From NCBI RefSeq assembly GCF_001896135.2, contig NZ_MPOH02000019.1:833321-897320 (forward strand): a stretch of DNA of 64,000 bases. Reading direction: 5' to 3'. Position numbers and translations under genes: made by a program. This document shows, piece by piece, positions 34,385-44,411 of this stretch; within the stretch, counting starts at the first letter, position 1; each line of letters starts with the position of its first letter. The stretch is from Streptomyces phaeoluteigriseus. Lineage in GTDB: Bacteria > Actinomycetota > Actinomycetes > Streptomycetales > Streptomycetaceae. The notes under the pieces are model-generated. The model saw only the letters and a program-made list of their open reading frames with translations, did no database searches and was not told the origin of the DNA.

Positions 34385-34490
34385 AAAAACCCATCCGGAC
34401 ATGCGACGACCCCCGCCGGGGGGGAGAGCGGGGGTCGTCTTCCACGGCCGACTCGGGGGGGGGAGGAGTCGGGCCGGGTTAGCACGGTCG
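34385..34490 (-). ncRNA. 6C small RNA
   Basis: On the minus strand two hairpins each carry a long C-run in the loop. The first has stem CCGACTC/GAGTCGG (34448-34472) with nine C in the loop. The second has a 12-bp stem GACGACCCCCGC/GCGGGGGTCGTC (34405-34439) with seven C in the loop. A short linker then leads to five T (34389-34385). Two C-loop hairpins are the defining feature of the actinobacterial 6C RNA. Position between ssd and the HAD hydrolase is the same as for M. tuberculosis B11, and I recall scr3558 of S. coelicolor at this place. The 5' end is approximate. Confidence 0.85.
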
Positions 34491-34575
34491 CGAACGATCC
34501 GTGACTTCCATGGTGTACCCGAGAGCCTTCTCAGGCAAACCCACACGCCGACCTTACGCCGAATGAGCTGCCCCT

Positions 34576-35412
34576 ATGCTCAAGGGTGTGGAAAACCACT
34601 CCCTGCCCCGCACAGCGGCCTTCTTTGACCTGGACAAGACGGTCATTGCGAAGTCCAGCACGCTCACCTTCAGCAAGTCCTTCTACCAAGGCGGACTGAT
34701 CAACCGCAGGGCGGCCCTGCGCACCGCATACGCCCAGTTCGTGTTCCTCGTCGGCGGTATGGACCACGACCAGATGGAGCGGACGCGCGAGTACCTCTCC
34801 GCGATGGTCCGTGGCTGGAACGTCCAACAGGTGAAGGAGATCGTCGCCGAGACCCTTCACGACCTGATCGACCCGCTGATCTACGACGAGGCGGCCTCCC
34901 TGATCGAGGAGCACCACACCGCCGGCCGCGATGTCGTGATCGTGTCCACTTCGGGCGCGGAGGTCGTCGAGCCGATCGGCGAACTGCTCGGTGCGGACCG
35001 CGTGGTGGCCACCCGGATGGTCGTGGGCGAGGACGGCTGCTTCACCGGGGAGGTGGAGTACTACGCGTACGGCCCGACCAAGGCCGAGGCGGTCAGGGAA
35101 CTGGCGGAGTCCGAGGGGTACGACCTCTCGCGCTGCTACGCCTACAGCGACTCGGCGACCGATCTGCCGATGCTGGAGGCGGTCGGCCATGCGCACGCCG
35201 TGAACCCGGACCGCGCGCTGCGCCGTGAGGCCGTCGCGCGCGGGTGGCCGATTCTGGACTTCAACCGTCCGGTGCGGCTCAAGCAGCGGATCCCGGGGTT
35301 CGCCGTCCCGCCCCGTCCGGCGCTCGTCGCCATGGCGGCGGTAGGAGCCGCGGCGGCCACGGCGGGCCTCGTCTGGTACGCCAGTCGGCGGCGGGCGGCG
35401 GCGACCGCCTGA
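34576..35412 (+). CDS. HAD-IB family phosphatase with C-terminal membrane anchor
   Basis: A 278-residue haloacid-dehalogenase hydrolase of the SerB-like IB subfamily. Motif I is AAFFDLDKTVIAKSS (nucleophile first Asp), motif II VIVSTSGAE, motif III the Lys in GPTKAEAV, and motif IV AYSDSATDLPML. A hydrophobic segment near 248-266 (ALVAMAAVGAAAATAGLVWY) likely anchors it to the membrane. The substrate is not deducible; a phosphoserine- or lysophospholipid-type phosphomonoester is plausible. The start is ATG 34576; GTG 34588 is an alternative with no better ribosome site. It is flanked by the 6C and 6S-like RNA loci. Confidence 0.88.
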   Translation: MLKGVENHSLPRTAAFFDLDKTVIAKSSTLTFSKSFYQGGLINRRAALRTAYAQFVFLVGGMDHDQMERTREYLSAMVRGWNVQQVKEIVAETLHDLIDPLIYDEAASLIEEHHTAGRDVVIVSTSGAEVVEPIGELLGADRVVATRMVVGEDGCFTGEVEYYAYGPTKAEAVRELAESEGYDLSRCYAYSDSATDLPMLEAVGHAHAVNPDRALRREAVARGWPILDFNRPVRLKQRIPGFAVPPRPALVAMAAVGAAAATAGLVWYASRRRAAATA

Positions 35413-35715
35413 GCCCGACCGGCGCCTCGACCTGCATCCGTTTGCCACCTTTTTGAGGGCAAAAGTAAAGAACCGGCGCCAGCACTTCCGCTTGCCCGGG
35501 TCCTGGAGTACAAAGGATTTAACGGCCCGCGAGACCAAGGACATCCGAGAGGATTACCTGAATACCGCATTTGGCCCCACGGACCGAAGCATGAACACCG
35601 AGCACCCACGCGACGTCGACCCGTCGATTACGGGCCAGCCGCACCAGGTGACGGGCGAAGTTCCCGACCTGATGGGCATATATCGAGGACGCTTGGTAAC
35701 CCGGTGAACATGCCA

Positions 35716-35743
35716 GCGGCGGTACGAGATCTCGTACCGCCGC
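35716..35743. repeat. Perfect 28-bp palindrome
   Basis: GCGGCGGTACGAGA (35716-35729) is followed directly by its reverse complement TCTCGTACCGCCGC (35730-35743), with no spacer. It could be a dimeric regulator site or part of the 3' processing structure of the 6S-like RNA. Confidence 0.8.
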
Positions 35744-35753
35744 AACCCTGTTC

Positions 35754-35779
35754 AGGCTCCCTTCGGGGAGCCTTCTTCC
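35754..35779 (+). terminator. UUCG-loop terminator after the 6S-like RNA
   Basis: Arms AGGCTCCC (35754-35761) and GGGAGCCT (35766-35773) enclose a TTCG tetraloop and are followed by TCTTCC. It lies at the convergence with the minus-strand Fic-like gene and may serve both. Confidence 0.85.
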
Positions 35780-35780
35780 G

Positions 35781-36605
35781 TCACGCCGCCCCGCGCTGTA
35801 GCGCCTCGCACACCGCTGTCGACTCGCGGGCCCCCAGTTCGACCGCCCTGCCGCAGTGCGCGATCCAGGCCGCCATGCCCTCCGGGGTACCGGCGGCGTA
35901 GCCGTCGAGAGCGGCGAGGTAGGCCGCCCGGCCCAGCTCCGCATGGCCCACCTCGGCGGGGCAGACCGACTTGGGGTCGAGGCCGCTGCCGATCAGGACG
36001 ATGCGTTGCGCGGCACGCGCCACCAGTCCGTTGTGCGAGACGAAGGGGCGCAGGGCGAGAAGTTCGCCGTGCACGACGGCGGCCGTGACCAGGGCGGGTG
36101 CGGAACTGCCCGCGACGATCAGCTCGGACAGCCCCTCCAGCCGGCCGGACACCTCGTCCGCGCTCGGCAGCGGCAACTCGATCAGCGGCTCGTCGACGGC
36201 CTCTCCCGCCTGCCGGGGCCGGCCCACCTCGTCTTCGTCGGTCGCGGCCGCCACCAGGTGGAGCCGCGCCAGCACACGCAGGGGCGACTGCCGCCAGATG
36301 GACAGCAACTGACCCGCCTCGGCGGTCAACCGCAGAGCCGCGCCGACGACACGCGCCTCGTCGTCGGCACCGAAGTCGCTGCGCCTGCGGACCTCCTCCA
36401 GGGCCCAGTCCGCCCCGGACAGCGCCGCCGAGCCGCGGGAGCCGCGCAGGGCCGCCTCGGAGGTGATCGCGGTGCTGCGGCGTCGCATGATGCGGTGCCC
36501 GTAGACCCGGTCCACCGCCTTGCGCACGGTTTCGACGGAGTCGGCCACCCCGGGCAGCGATCCCAGGGCTGCGAGCGGATCGGCGGTAGCGCCTGTCGTA
36601 CTCAT
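35781..36605 (-). CDS. Fic-fold protein with degenerate active site (annotated oxidoreductase in relatives)
   Basis: A 274-residue protein whose helical pattern and the segment LLALRPFVSHNGLVARAAQR align with the Fic motif HPFxxGNGRxxR. The catalytic His is Arg and the GNGR is HNGL, so AMP-transfer activity is doubtful. The equivalent gene in S. coelicolor (SCO3559) is, as I recall, labelled oxidoreductase without evidence. The ATG at 36605 (MSTTGATADP) is chosen; the longer frame upstream lacks coding character and overlaps the opposite promoter. It is divergent from the MinD-like ATPase and convergent with the 6S-like RNA. Confidence 0.75.
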   Translation of the reverse strand: MSTTGATADPLAALGSLPGVADSVETVRKAVDRVYGHRIMRRRSTAITSEAALRGSRGSAALSGADWALEEVRRRSDFGADDEARVVGAALRLTAEAGQLLSIWRQSPLRVLARLHLVAAATDEDEVGRPRQAGEAVDEPLIELPLPSADEVSGRLEGLSELIVAGSSAPALVTAAVVHGELLALRPFVSHNGLVARAAQRIVLIGSGLDPKSVCPAEVGHAELGRAAYLAALDGYAAGTPEGMAAWIAHCGRAVELGARESTAVCEALQRGAA

Positions 36606-36706
36606 GAGTACGAGATTACGCAACGCGGCCGCGGACCCCACGAAGGAGTGGTCTTCTTCACGCGCGTGCGCCGAGCAGCACGTTCGTCGCACTACGCTTG
36701 CTGAAC

Positions 36707-37687
36707 ATGAAAACTGCTTTCGTTGGGAAGGGTGGCAGCGGCAAGACCACCCTGTCCTCCCTGTTCGTCCGCCATCTCGCGGCCACCGGCGTGCCGGTGA
36801 TCGCGATCGACGCGGACATCAACCAGCATCTGGGCGCGGCGCTCGGACTCGACGAGGCCGAGGCCGCAGCACTGCCCGCGATGGGCGACCGGCTGCCACT
36901 GATCAAGGACTACCTGCGCGGCACCAACCCCCGCATCGCCTCCGCCGAGACGATGATCAAGACGACCCCGCCCGGCGAGGGCTCGCGGCTGCTGCGGGTG
37001 TCGGAGGACAACCCGGTGTACGACGCGTGCGCCCGGCCGGTGGAACTCGACGGCGGCGCCGTCCGTTTGATGGTCACGGGCCCCTTCACGGACGCCGACC
37101 TGGGGGTCGCCTGCTACCACTCCAAGACGGGAGCGGTGGAGCTGTGCCTGAACCACCTGGTGGACGGCCGCGACGAGTATGTGGTCGTCGACATGACGGC
37201 GGGCTCGGACTCCTTCGCCTCCGGCATGTTCACCCGCTTCGACATGACGTTCCTCGTCGCCGAGCCGACCCGGAAGGGGGTCTCCGTCTACCGTCAGTAC
37301 AAGGAGTACGCCCGTGACTACGGCGTCGAGCTGAAGGTCGTCGGCAACAAGGTGCAGGGGCAGGACGACCTCGACTTCCTCCGCGCCGAGGTCGGGGACG
37401 ACCTGCTCGTGACGGTCGGGCACTCGGACTGGGTGCGCGCCATGGAGAAGGGCCGGCCGCCCCGGTTCGACTCCCTGGAGGACACCAACCTGCGCGCCCT
37501 GGACGTGTTGCGGACGGCCGCCGACTCGGCGTACGAGCGGCGCGACCGGGAGCGCTACACGCGCCAGATGGTGCACTTCCATCTGAAGAACGCCCAGTCG
37601 TGGGGGAACGAGCGCACGGGGGCCGACCTGGCCGCGCAGGTCGACCCCGGTTTCGTCCTCGGCGAGAGCCTGACCGCCTCGGTGTGA
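36707..37687 (+). CDS. MinD/CooC-type P-loop ATPase
   Basis: A 326-residue deviant-Walker-A ATPase. MKTAFVGKGGSGKTTLSSLF carries the signature Lys and the P-loop, followed by VIAIDADINQHLGAALGL, the Switch II region YVVVDMTAGSDSFASG and LVAEPTRKGVSVYRQY. The family includes CooC-type metallochaperone ATPases and MinD-like proteins, so membrane-associated switching or cofactor insertion is possible; the partner is unknown. The ATG at 36707 is used; a TTG three codons earlier is possible. It ends convergently with the deacetylase-like gene at a shared hairpin. Confidence 0.85.
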   Translation: MKTAFVGKGGSGKTTLSSLFVRHLAATGVPVIAIDADINQHLGAALGLDEAEAAALPAMGDRLPLIKDYLRGTNPRIASAETMIKTTPPGEGSRLLRVSEDNPVYDACARPVELDGGAVRLMVTGPFTDADLGVACYHSKTGAVELCLNHLVDGRDEYVVVDMTAGSDSFASGMFTRFDMTFLVAEPTRKGVSVYRQYKEYARDYGVELKVVGNKVQGQDDLDFLRAEVGDDLLVTVGHSDWVRAMEKGRPPRFDSLEDTNLRALDVLRTAADSAYERRDRERYTRQMVHFHLKNAQSWGNERTGADLAAQVDPGFVLGESLTASV

Positions 37688-37688
37688 G

Positions 37689-37713
37689 GTCGCGCGGGCC
37701 TGCCCCGCGCGAC
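37689..37713. terminator. Bidirectional terminator
   Basis: Arms GTCGCGCGGG (37689-37698) and CCCGCGCGAC (37704-37713) form a 10-bp stem between two convergent genes. Confidence 0.7.
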
Positions 37714-37735
37714 ACCCGCCGCCGACGACCGCCCG

Positions 37736-39013
37736 CTACCGCTTGACCGCCGGTGCCCCGGGTACGCCCTTCGGGGCGGGGGCGGGGCTGCCGGAGAGGA
37801 AGGACGCCCAGCCCTGTTTCGGAGCCTCGCCGACCCCGAGGCCCCGCAGCTTGGCCAGGGTCTGCGGGTCCTGGGCGTCCAGCCAGTCCGCGAGCTGGCG
37901 GAAGGAGACGCAGCGCACCTCTTCCTTGGTGCACACGTTCTCCACGACCTCCTCGATGGCGCGCATGTACGTGCCGCCGTTCCAGGACTCGAAGTGGTTG
38001 CCGATGATCAGTGGCGCGCGGTTGCCGTCGTAGGCCCGCTGGAAGCCCCTGAGCAGGCCGTCACGCATCTGGTCGCCCCAGTACTCGTGCTTGGCCGGGT
38101 CGCCCTGGGTGGCGGTGCCGGACTGGTTGACCATGAAGTTGTAGTCCATGGTGAGCTGCTCGAAGGAGTGGCCGGGGAAGGGCACGAGCTGCATGGACAG
38201 ATCCCACAGGCCCTCCTTCTTGCCGGGCCAGACCTGGTTGTTGACGCCGCTGGTGTCGTAGCGGAAGCCCAGCTCCCGGCCGGCCTTGCGGAAGTTCTCC
38301 TGGCCCTCCAGGCAGGGGGTGCGGGCGCCGATGAGTTCCTTGTCGTAGTCGAAGGGCAACGGGGCCGCCTTCGCCATGCCGGTGTTGGTCTTCCAGGTCT
38401 TCACGAACTGCTTCGCCTGGGCGATCTCCTCCTTCCACTCCTCGACCGACCACTCGCCGACGCCCCCGCCCTTGCCACAGAAGTGACCGTTGAAGTGGGT
38501 GCCGATCTCGTTGCCCTCGAGCCAAGCCAGGCGCAGTTGCTTCACGGTGTCGGCGATGCCCTGCTCGTCGTTGAAGCCGATGTCGGAGCGGCCCGGCGAG
38601 TGCTGGGGCGGCCTGTAGAGGTCGCGTTTGTGCTCCGGCAGCAGGTACACGCCGCTGAGGAAGTAGGTCATGGTGGCGTTGTTCTCCTTGGCCACCTTGC
38701 GGAAGTGGGAGAACAGGCGCTGACTGTCCTCACCCGCGCCGTCCCACGAGAAGACGACGAACTGCGGCGGCTTCTGCCCTGGCTTCAGGCGTTCAGGCCT
38801 GGACAGATGGGGCTGGGCCCCGGTGAACGCGGTGGAGCCGTCCCCGATGAGGCGGACGGCACTCTTGGGGGCGGGGGCCGCCGGCTCCGCCTTCTCAGGC
38901 CCCGACGCCCCTCCTTCATGGGAACCACCGGTTCCCCTGGCGCAGCCGGCGAGCGATGCGGCGACCGCCGCGGCGATCACGACGCCCGTGGCGATCCTCT
39001 GGGTGGCGGCCAT
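37736..39013 (-). CDS. Secreted lipoprotein with polysaccharide-deacetylase-like fold
   Basis: A 425-residue exported protein. The signal ends in the lipobox AASLAGC (near residue 24). The mature part has NodB-like landmarks: QFVVFSWDGAGE at the first strand, GNEIGTHFNGHFCGKGG in the metal-ligand region, and GARTPCLEG in the RxP region. The catalytic Asp-Asp pair is altered (WDGAGE). It may modify cell-wall glycans or be a catalytically reduced family member. It is a single gene; its upstream region (39014-39278) is noticeably AT-rich and holds the divergent SulP promoter. Confidence 0.75.
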   Translation of the reverse strand: MAATQRIATGVVIAAAVAASLAGCARGTGGSHEGGASGPEKAEPAAPAPKSAVRLIGDGSTAFTGAQPHLSRPERLKPGQKPPQFVVFSWDGAGEDSQRLFSHFRKVAKENNATMTYFLSGVYLLPEHKRDLYRPPQHSPGRSDIGFNDEQGIADTVKQLRLAWLEGNEIGTHFNGHFCGKGGGVGEWSVEEWKEEIAQAKQFVKTWKTNTGMAKAAPLPFDYDKELIGARTPCLEGQENFRKAGRELGFRYDTSGVNNQVWPGKKEGLWDLSMQLVPFPGHSFEQLTMDYNFMVNQSGTATQGDPAKHEYWGDQMRDGLLRGFQRAYDGNRAPLIIGNHFESWNGGTYMRAIEEVVENVCTKEEVRCVSFRQLADWLDAQDPQTLAKLRGLGVGEAPKQGWASFLSGSPAPAPKGVPGAPAVKR

Positions 39014-39278
39014 TTTCCGCCCACCTTCTTCCTACTCCGGGCCAACAACGGCGCCGCCAACGTCGCACGGGACCCGAAAAGGAATTAATACGACAAGCCG
39101 ATGAAATGGCCAGTTCACTCATCGGGGTGATCGATTGACCCATTTGCCCGAAACATCCATGCTTAGCCTTTACTCTGCATTACGATTCATTTACTAAGAG
39201 TTGATCCATCCCGCCGCTGTACGCCCGTGACCCACGGCCGCAAAATGCGACCGCGCAGCCCCGGAGGAGACGGGAAAC

Positions 39279-41947
39279 ATGTCAGCCTGCGTCCCCACTC
39301 GTACGCCGGACTCCTCGCGCACCGAGCGCGTCAATCCACCCCACGACCCCCCGCGTGCCCCGCACCGCCGCTTCCGCGTCGCGGGCGCCGACGTATCCGC
39401 CTCGATCGCGGTCTTTCTCATCGCCCTGCCCCTGTCGCTGGGTATCGCCCTCGCCACCGGCGCACCCCTCCAGGCGGGCCTGTGGCCGCCGCCGTGGGCG
39501 GGCTCGTCGCCGGACGGCTCGGCGGCTCGCCCCTCCAGGTCAGCGGACCCGCCGCCGGCCTCACCGTCGTCACCGCCGACCTCATCCAGCGCTACGGCTG
39601 GCGGACGACCTGCGCCATCACCGTCCTGGCCGGACTCGTGCAACTGGGGCTCGGCTGCCTGCGCGTGGCCCGCAGCGCGCTCGCCGTCAGCCCCGCCATC
39701 GTGCACGGCATGCTCGCGGGCATCGGCGTCACCATCGCCGTCGCCCAGATGCACATCGTCCTCGGGGGCAGCCCGCAAAGCTCCGTCCCCGACAACCTCC
39801 GCTCCCTGCCCGCCCAGTTGGCCGATCTACACCCCGCCGCTGTGGCGGTCAGCGCCCTCACCCTGGTCCTGTTGCTGCTCTGGCCGCGCCTGCCCGGCCG
39901 CCTCGGCCGTCTGTTGCGCAAGGTGCCCGCCGCCCTCGTCGCCGTCACCGGCGCCACCGCGACCGCCGTGTTCGCCGGGCTGACCCAGCCCAGGGTCGAA
40001 CTGCCGTCCTGGAGCAGTCATGCCCTGGCCGGACTGCCCGAGGGGCCGGTGCTGGGCCTCGTTGCCGCAGTCCTGACCACCACCCTGGTGTGCAGCGTGC
40101 AGTCGCTGCTCGGCGCGGTCGCCGTGGACAAGCTGATCGCCGCCCGCCCCGGCGTGCCGGCCCAGGTCGGCCGCTCCGACCTCGACCGCGAGCTGCTGGG
40201 GCAGGGGGCCGCCAACATGGTCTCCGGCGCGTTGGGCGGTCTCCCCGTCGCGGGAGTGGCGGTGCGCAGTGCCGCGAATGTGCAAGCCGGTGCCGTCAGC
40301 CGGAACTCCACCATGCTGCACGGCGTTCTCGTAGTGATCGCCGCGCTGTTGATGGTCCCGGCCCTGGAGCTGATTCCGCTCGCCTCGCTCGCAGCCCTGG
40401 TCATGGCCGTCGGCATCCAGATGGTGTCCCTGCACCACATTCGCACGGTGACCCGCCACCGAGAGGTGCCGGTGTACGCCATCACCACCCTTGGCGTGGT
40501 CTTCCTCGGTGTCCTGGAGGGCGTCACTCTGGGCATCGCCGTGGCCGTCGCCGTCTCCATGCGCCGCCTCGCCCGCACCCGCATCACCCACGCCGAGAAG
40601 GAAGGAGTCCATCACGTACATGTACGAGGGCAGTTGACGTTCCTGGCGGTTCCACGCCTCAGCCGGGCCCTGCATCACGTGCCACACGGCTCCTCCGTCG
40701 TGGTGGAGTTGGACGGTTCGTTCATGGACCATGCGGCGTTCGAGACGTTGCAGGATTGGCAGAGAACGCACACCGCGCGGGGCGGCTCCGTCGAGCTGAC
40801 CGGCCGCCGCTCCGGCGGAGGGACCGACACCAGCACCGGCTCCGGCAGGGAGGGCGAGGAGCCTGCCGCCTCCCTCGTCCAAGCCGTCGTCCCTGTCGTC
40901 GGTACGGCGGACAACCCCCTCGCCGGCTGCCGCTGCCGACCCTGGACACCCTGGCGCAACCATCAGTGCGACGGCCCGTTGCCGGCGCCGCCGCCCGGCC
41001 GTCGTGCCGTGGAGCGCCAGAAGCAGCTGCCGGAGGAGCCGTCCTGCGGCGAACCAGGCGGACGTACCGGCGCTCTCCCCCCGGAAGCTGCCGAGTCGGC
41101 CGCCGAGAGTGGACCCGCCAGGTCCGCCGCACCCGCGACGCCCACCAGTCCGACCCCTCCGATCCATCCGACCGAGCAGACAGAGCAGACGGATCCGGTC
41201 GATTCCACCGGTCCTGACAGGCGCACCGAGTCCGTCGGTGTCGCCGGTTCCGGGCCGAGTGGGCGTCAACTGGTCCGAGGGATCAGCGCGTTCCAGCGCA
41301 ACACCGCGCCCCTGGTGCGGGGCGAGCTGGCGCGGCTGGCACGGGAGGGGCAGCAGCCGTCCCAGCTGTTCCTCACCTGCGCCGACTCGCGGCTGGTCAC
41401 GTCGATGATCACCTCCAGTGGTCCCGGCGACCTGTTCGTGGTGCGCAATGTGGGCAACCTCGTGCCACCTCCCGGCGAGGAGAGCGGGGACGACTCGGTC
41501 GCGGCCGCGATCGAGTACGCGGTGGACGTACTGAAGGTGCGGTCCCTCACGGTCTGCGGACACTCCGGGTGCGGGGCCATGCAGGCACTGTTCGACGCTG
41601 AGCCGGGCGGCAAGCAGACGCCGTTGAAGCGGTGGCTTCGGCACGGGGTGCCCAGTCTGGAGCGGATGGCCGACACCGGACGGCCCTCGGCACGGCTGGC
41701 CGGGCGGCCGGCTGCCGACCCGGTGGAGCAGCTCTGCCTGACCAATGTGGTCGAGCAGTTGGACCATCTGCGGGCCTACGAGTCGGTGGCACGGGCGCTG
41801 CGGGCCGGGGAGCTCGAGCTGTACGGGATGTATTTCCACGTGGGCGAGGCCCAGGCGTACCTGCTCAGCGAGGCGGGGCAGAGCGAAGGCGAGGCCGCGG
41901 TGTTCGACCACGTGGGAGTGGCCGATCTGAGCGCGTCAGAGGCGTGA
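39279..41947 (+). pseudogene. SulP transporter-carbonic anhydrase fusion (frameshift near residue 68)
   Basis: Likely bicarbonate or anion transporter fused to a beta-carbonic anhydrase, about 889 residues when corrected. The N-terminus MSACVPTRTPD and the first helices (FLIALPLSLGIALATGAPLQ) are in one frame. From about 39482 the protein continues in another frame as AAVGGLVAGRLGGSPLQVSG. CTGTGGCC lacks one G of the expected CTGGTGGCC. Later features are the SulP helices, a STAS domain (about 40600-40800), a Pro-Glu-rich linker, and the anhydrase with zinc ligands in FLTCADSRLV and VCGHSGCGAMQ. The fusion would pair HCO3- transport with CO2 hydration. The shift is probably a sequencing error. 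Confidence 0.85.
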
Positions 41948-42137
41948 GAGGTCGGGTCGGGCTTCGCCGGACCGGCGGGGCCGACCGCTCCTCGGCGTAC
42001 GCCCAGCCCGCACCCGGCCCACGCCCGCCTCCCCCCGAATGTGAAAGCCGTTACACCAGCTGAACTCCGCCCGGCCGGGGTCCGTGGGTACGGATGAATC
42101 CGGGTGACAGAAGGGGAGCCGCACCACACCGCCCGAC

Positions 42138-42149
42138 AGGTCTAAACCA
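42138..42149. promoter_or_regulatory. DasR (dre)-like operator upstream of acs
   Basis: AGGTCTAAACCA matches the core of the DasR operator (TGGTCTAGACCA) at 10 of 12 positions. It lies within a wider inverted repeat GACAGG (42135-42140) and CCTGTC (42154-42159), about 90 bp upstream of the leader peptide of acs. Confidence 0.4.
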
Positions 42150-42236
42150 ATTGCCTGTCGGCCCTTGTCACCGGCCCCCCGGGTCTGATGAGCTGTGGCC
42201 TGGGACACAACGGACACCCTTGGAAAGGGAGATGTC

Positions 42237-42283
42237 GTGAGCAACGAAAGCCTGGCCAACCTGCTGAGGGAGGAGAGGGACTG

Positions 42284-42284
<1 letters not shown>
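42237..42284 (+). CDS. 15-residue leader peptide duplicating the Acs N-terminus
   Basis: GTG at 42237 opens a 15-codon frame, VSNESLANLLREERD, with a good ribosome site (GGAAAGGGAG). It ends in TGA overlapping the acs ATG (TGATG). Its sequence mirrors the start of Acs itself (MSETSSLSNLLKEERRF), pointing to a 5' tandem duplication. It probably couples translation into acs. Confidence 0.6.
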
Positions 42285-44245
<1,961 letters not shown>

Positions 44246-44259
44246 GGGCCGCCATCGAG

Positions 44260-44288
44260 GGCACCCCGCACCAGGAGCGCGGGGTGCC
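44260..44288 (+). terminator. Terminator of acsA
   Basis: Arms GGCACCCCGC (44260-44269) and GCGGGGTGCC (44279-44288) form a 10-bp perfect stem, 14 bp after the stop, followed by TATTG. Confidence 0.85.
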
Positions 44289-44324
44289 TATTGCACCTAA
44301 CGTGAGTATCGCCGGAACGTGCCG

Positions 44325-44358
44325 GGCTCACTTTAGGTAAGCTAAACAAAGGTGAGCC
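44325..44358 (+). promoter_or_regulatory. Inverted repeat with iron-box-like core upstream of nhaA
   Basis: GGCTCAC (44325-44331) and GTGAGCC (44352-44358) flank the AT-rich core TTAGGTAAGCTAA (44333-44345), which is itself symmetrical and resembles the DmdR/IdeR iron box. It sits about 55-85 bp before the nhaA start, at promoter distance. Confidence 0.4.
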
Positions 44359-44411
44359 GGGAAGTCTGGTCGGCATGAGTTCTGTGCTGCCCACTCACCG
44401 GAGGTCCCGTA

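Larger units (their letters stand above)
35587..35780 (+). ncRNA. ssrS: 6S-like regulatory RNA (scr3559-type)
   Basis: A structured, non-coding interval. GCATG-AA-CACCG (35589-35600) pairs with CGGTG-AA-CATGC (35702-35713) as a closing stem with a symmetrical internal loop. Inside lie hairpins CCCGT/ACGGG (around 35632-35646) and CAGGT..CGGG/CCCG..ACCTG. A palindrome and a UUCG-loop terminator follow at 35716-35773. A 38-codon frame inside has no ribosome site and follows the stem. In S. coelicolor the 6S-like RNA scr3559 lies between SCO3558 and SCO3559, the same neighbours as here (recalled). It would bind RNA polymerase holoenzyme and modulate growth-phase transcription. Strand and ends are inferred. 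Confidence 0.65.

Noticed and set aside
34157..34504. Plus-strand frame between ssd and the HAD gene
   Set aside because: It crosses the 6C RNA hairpins and has no coding character.
35591..35707. 38-codon frame (MNTEHPRDVD) in the 6S-like region
   Set aside because: No ribosome site, and both ends coincide with the closing stem of a structured RNA.
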